Below, one piece after another: positions 5,438 to 6,451 of a stretch of DNA of 6,451 nt (position 1 is the stretch's first letter; every line of letters begins with the position of its first letter). Position numbers and translations under genes: made by a program. Source of the stretch: an uncultured Alphaproteobacteria bacterium (GTDB taxonomy: Bacteria > Pseudomonadota > Alphaproteobacteria > Micavibrionales > Micavibrionaceae); the NCBI GenBank assembly GCA_937124505.1, contig CAKZKV010000141.1, positions 1-6,451 on the forward strand. The letters run 5' to 3'. The notes beneath the pieces were generated by a model. It was given only the letters and a program-made list of their open reading frames with translations, searched no databases and was not told the origin of the DNA.

Positions 5438-6451
5438 TTAATACTCCCGCTGCAAATCACGGAACTGTGTCAGTTTCGGATCGAAGTAGGTGCGCACCGT
5501 GCCGACCGGGCCGTGACGCTGCTTGGCGATGATAATTTCGGCAATATTCAGGACTTTGTCCATGCGCTCCTGCCATTTGGCGAATTTTTCCGCATCGTCA
5601 ATATCCGGCTGCGTGCGCTCCAGATAATATTCTTCGCGATAGATGAACATCACGATATCCGCATCCTGTTCGATAGAGCCGGATTCCCGCAGATCGGACA
5701 GCATCGGGCGTTTATCTTCCCGGTTTTCCACCGCCCGCGACAACTGGGACAGCGCCATGACAGGAACCTGCAATTCCTTGGCAATGGCTTTCAGGCCACG
5801 GGTAATTTCAGAGACTTCCTGCACGCGGTTGGATTCCGATTGGGCGGACCCCGACCCGCGCAGCAATTGCAGATAGTCCACGATAATCAGATCACAGCCA
5901 TGCTGGCGCTTCTGCCGCCGCGCGCGGGTGCGCACCGCCCCGATGGATAGCGCCGGCGTATCGTCAATATAAAGCGGTATTTGCGAAAGTTCGTGCGAGG
6001 CTTCGATAAATTGCTGCAACTCGTGCTTTTTCACATTGCCCTTGCGGATTTCCGCCGAAGAAATGCCGGAGCGTTCCCCCAGCAATCTCGCCGCCAACTG
6101 GTCACACGACATCTCCAGAGAGAAAAAGCAGGTGCGCGCCCCTTCCTTGCCGCCGCTTTTAGCATAGGCGCTGGCCGCGTTATAGGCGATATTCATGGCG
6201 AGGGAGGTTTTCCCCATTGACGGACGCGCCGCGAGAATCAGCAAATCCGAATCCTGCAAGCCGCCAAGCATGTCGTTTAAATCCCGCAGGCCGGTTGTGA
6301 CGCCACTGACCTGCGAATCACGGTGAAACGCCTGCTCCGCAATGCGAATGGCTTCGTTCACCGAATCGCGGATCGTGGTAAAGCCGGTCTGTGAGGAGCC
6401 GGTATCCGCCATATGAAACAGTTTTGTTTCCGTATCTTCAATCAAATCTTC
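5438..6451 (-). CDS. dnaB: Replicative DNA helicase DnaB, C-terminal 337 residues (5' end beyond window)
   Basis: DnaB is the hexameric 5'-3' helicase that unwinds DNA at the replication fork. The frame is open to the last base of the window, so the N-terminal primase-interacting domain (roughly 160 residues) is missing. The visible part has the end of the linker helix (EDLIEDTETKLFHMAD) and then the RecA-like motor. Within it are Walker A ARPSMGKTS (fragment residues 75-83, Lys81), SLEMS with the catalytic Glu113, Walker B LIIVDYLQLL (Asp192), SQLSRAVENR and LRESGSIEQDADIVMF. Near the end, IIIAKQRHGPVGTV holds the Lys310/Arg312 pair of the arginine-finger region. A charged insert between REEYY and the AKQR motif (about 274-300) is typical of alphaproteobacterial DnaB. 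No intein interrupts Walker A or the other motifs visible here. The gene ends about 165 bp before the promoter of the beta-barrel gene on the same strand. Confidence 0.96.
   Translation of the reverse strand, partial: EDLIEDTETKLFHMADTGSSQTGFTTIRDSVNEAIRIAEQAFHRDSQVSGVTTGLRDLNDMLGGLQDSDLLILAARPSMGKTSLAMNIAYNAASAYAKSGGKEGARTCFFSLEMSCDQLAARLLGERSGISSAEIRKGNVKKHELQQFIEASHELSQIPLYIDDTPALSIGAVRTRARRQKRQHGCDLIIVDYLQLLRGSGSAQSESNRVQEVSEITRGLKAIAKELQVPVMALSQLSRAVENREDKRPMLSDLRESGSIEQDADIVMFIYREEYYLERTQPDIDDAEKFAKWQERMDKVLNIAEIIIAKQRHGPVGTVRTYFDPKLTQFRDLQREY

Noticed and set aside
5282..5950. A 222-codon plus-strand open frame starting in the dnaB-barrel spacer
   Set aside because: About two thirds of it is antisense to conserved dnaB motifs, it starts with TTG without a ribosome binding site, and its protein shows no recognisable domain.
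5438..6451. Intein in dnaB, a frequent intein host
   Set aside because: Walker A, Walker B and the arginine-finger segment are continuous with normal spacing; only the part beyond the window is unchecked.

Overview
This window is a housekeeping segment of a bacterial chromosome, most likely from an alphaproteobacterium of moderate G+C. The assignment is inferred from protein signatures, not from a search: DapF carries a GIT triad where gammaproteobacteria have GET, RlmE has a basic N-terminal extension followed by RQLNDPYV, UvrC has the YDNSH...VGAMIVAGPDGF block, and DnaB has a long acidic insert (REEYYLERTQPDIDD...). A deep or early-branching alphaproteobacterium, such as a Micavibrio-like or Rhodospirillales-like lineage, would fit, but the sequence alone does not settle this.

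Layout, left to right: guaB (IMP dehydrogenase, minus strand, C-terminal part cut off by the window start) at 1-966; a 104-bp divergent promoter region; dapF (diaminopimelate epimerase, plus) at 1071-1835; rlmE (23S rRNA 2'-O-methyltransferase, minus) at 1819-2523, overlapping dapF tail to tail by 17 bp; a 187-bp divergent intergenic region with a strong nested inverted repeat; uvrC (excinuclease subunit C, plus) at 2711-4573; a small outer-membrane beta-barrel protein gene (minus) at 4564-5205, overlapping uvrC tail to tail by 10 bp; a short regulatory region with a good sigma70-type promoter for the barrel gene, then about 165 bp of AT-rich DNA with no supported gene; and dnaB (replicative helicase, minus, N-terminal domain cut off by the window end) at 5438-6451.

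The genes serve unrelated core functions: GMP synthesis, lysine and peptidoglycan precursor supply, ribosome maturation, nucleotide excision repair, the outer membrane, and replication. They do not form an operon. The strand order is - + - + - -, so nearly every gene needs its own promoter, and both convergent pairs share their last bases, leaving no room for terminators between them. No mobile element, CRISPR array, tRNA, rRNA or obvious defence or biosynthetic system is visible.

I found no undescribed system. The points most worth a second look are the nested inverted repeat and mini-ORF ahead of uvrC, the barrel protein whose C-terminus runs three residues past its assembly signal into the uvrC stop codon, and the insertion of dapF antisense between rlmE and guaB.
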